From RGIG5612 sp017511185 (GTDB lineage: Bacteria > Bacillota > Clostridia > Lachnospirales > Lachnospiraceae): DNA of 7,280 nt. The DNA lies in contig JAFWLF010000073.1 in assembly GCA_017511185.1 (NCBI GenBank), positions 1-7,280 on the forward strand, written 5' to 3'. The translations under genes and the position numbers were made by a program. The notes beneath the pieces were generated by a model. The model searched no databases, had not been told where the DNA came from, and saw only the letters and a program-made list of their open reading frames with translations. Below, piece by piece: positions 6,553 to 7,280 of the stretch (position 1 is its first letter; each line of letters starts with the position of its first letter).

Positions 6553-6580
6553 ATTATACATTCTTTCTCCTTTTTTGCAC
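6553..6580 (-). promoter_or_regulatory. Possible promoter of the minus-strand operon
   Basis: A perfect TATAAT (6553-6558) overlaps by one base a second TATAAT (6548-6553). A weak -35 candidate GTGCAA (6575-6580) lies 16 bases upstream. If the first hexamer is used, transcription would start near 6546, leaving only about 10 bases of leader, just enough for the ribosome site. That is unusually short, so either the leader really is minimal or the true promoter is elsewhere. Confidence 0.35.
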
Positions 6581-6611
6581 CGCTCTTTTTACTGTATTCT
6601 CAAGAGGAATA

Positions 6612-6620
6612 TGCTATAGT
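6612..6620 (+). promoter_or_regulatory. Extended -10 promoter element of the divergent esterase gene
   Basis: TGCTATAGT is an extended -10 (TGn followed by TATAGT, five of six consensus bases). No good -35 is visible at the usual distance (CTGTAT at 6592-6597), which extended -10 promoters can tolerate. Predicted start is near 6627, giving a leader of about 22 bases. The intergenic region is 112 bases, so this element and the minus-strand signals lie within about 60 bases of each other and could share regulation. Confidence 0.45.
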
Positions 6621-6648
6621 AACGAAAAAGAGAAATGGATAATGTTAT

Positions 6649-7280
6649 ATGAAAACGAACTCTGAAAAAAAACGATCCCGCGGCATTCTCTGGCGTATTC
6701 TTTTTTTCCTTTTATTGTTGATCCTGTTCGCCGTTTTGGAACTTGGCAAGCATACGATCCTCGGATGGATCTTGCTGGTTCTGGTATTTGCCGCATTTTA
6801 TGTACTTCGCTCTACAAAATTAAAAGAAAAGAATAAAGGCATCCGTTTCCTTTCATGGATCGCTCTTCTGATCCTTTGCGGCATTGTGCTTTGGATCTCC
6901 TGGCCTCCTGTCCGTTTGATCCCAGCTGTGCAGGCGAAAAACCCTGTGAAAACAGATCTGATCCACGTAGCACAGGGAGATTTGACGGGCGTCGTTACAG
7001 AAGACAAAGAGGTAGAGGTCTTTGCCGGTATTCCATATGCCAAGCCTCCGGTCGGTGATCTGCGTTGGAAAGAACCGCAGCCTGCAGATGCATGGGAAGG
7101 AATTCTGGAAGCAGATCATTTTGCCCCAATGTCCATGCAGGTGCAGAATCTGCCAATATATAATTCCCTGGCTCAGATCATCGGTTATCATGATTACCAA
7201 ATTTCTTTGAAAGACAATTACCGGGAACCTGTCAGCGAAGATTCCCTGTATCTGAATATCTGGCGTCCTGCCCAAAAAAC
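6649..7280 (+). CDS. Membrane-anchored type B carboxylesterase, N-terminal part, cut by window edge
   Basis: Open from ATG 6649 to the window end: 210 codons plus two bases, no stop. Residues 1-12 are basic (MKTNSEKKRSRG). Three hydrophobic segments follow at about 14-31, 36-53 and 67-86, so an odd number of helices would place the catalytic domain outside if the N-terminus is inside. The esterase domain starts near 105 and shows the family pattern TGVV, FAGIPYAKPPVGDLRW (125-140), EPQPADAWEG, then SEDSLYLNIWRP (196-207). This is the alpha/beta-hydrolase group of para-nitrobenzyl esterases and cholinesterase relatives, which hydrolyse carboxylic esters. The catalytic Ser (GxSxG), Glu and His lie beyond the window, so activity cannot be confirmed. 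The usual SEDCLYLN cysteine is serine. An in-frame TAA at 6640 excludes any longer start; the ribosome site is weak (TGGA at 6636-6639). Transcribed divergently from the operon. Confidence 0.85.
   Translation, partial: MKTNSEKKRSRGILWRILFFLLLLILFAVLELGKHTILGWILLVLVFAAFYVLRSTKLKEKNKGIRFLSWIALLILCGIVLWISWPPVRLIPAVQAKNPVKTDLIHVAQGDLTGVVTEDKEVEVFAGIPYAKPPVGDLRWKEPQPADAWEGILEADHFAPMSMQVQNLPIYNSLAQIIGYHDYQISLKDNYREPVSEDSLYLNIWRPAQK

Noticed and set aside
6853..7275. 140-codon open frame on the minus strand opposite the esterase
   Set aside because: The plus strand encodes clear esterase motifs (GIPYAKPPVGDLRW, SEDSLYLNIW); the reverse reading has none.

Overview
The window looks like a chromosomal stretch from a low-to-moderate G+C Gram-positive anaerobe, most likely a Clostridia member of Lachnospiraceae type. 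This rests on the style of the YchF N-terminus, AGGAGG-like ribosome sites, a lipobox lipoprotein, a dCACHE-type sensor region and a membrane-anchored type B carboxylesterase. The assignment is inference from protein character, not from a database match. I see no mobile elements, RNA genes or CRISPR arrays, and no intergenic gap exceeds about 115 bases.

Layout. Seven of the eight genes lie on the minus strand, so transcription runs right to left. Starting at about 6536 the order is: a SpoU/TrmH-family RNA 2'-O-methyltransferase (5724-6536); a PHP-domain phosphoesterase overlapping it by ATGA (4867-5727); a 62-residue protein of unknown function (4649-4837); a lipoprotein joining a rhodanese domain to a cyclophilin-like domain (3851-4639); a hexapeptide sugar O-acetyltransferase (3273-3845); and a 998-residue MscS-type channel carrying two extracellular sensor modules (252-3248). 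Gaps are -4, 29, 9, 5 and 24 bases, so these six genes are probably one operon. After a 94-base gap with its own strong promoter comes the start of ychF (1-157), cut by the window edge. At the right end a divergent plus-strand gene (6649 onward) encodes the N-terminal third or so of a membrane-tethered carboxylesterase.

How the genes may work together. The first two gene products are RNA-related by family: methyl transfer to rRNA or tRNA, and a PHP enzyme resembling the pAp phosphatase / 5'-end exoribonuclease group. The next products shift to the cell envelope: an extracytoplasmic rhodanese lipoprotein, an acetyltransferase and the sensor-channel. The operon may be simple co-location or may link translation maintenance with envelope stress; the sequence does not decide.

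The most notable item is the channel. Two copies of a TM-dCACHE-like-TM unit, related by internal duplication with an offset of about 339 residues, precede a MscS pore. This suggests a ligand-gated or ligand-modulated member of the MscS family. Other points of interest are the rhodanese/cyclophilin-like lipoprotein, a YchF whose redox-active cysteine position is tyrosine, and the three-helix membrane anchor on the esterase. Several start codons were placed downstream of the longest possible open frame because a ribosome site or stop/start coupling supports the shorter form.
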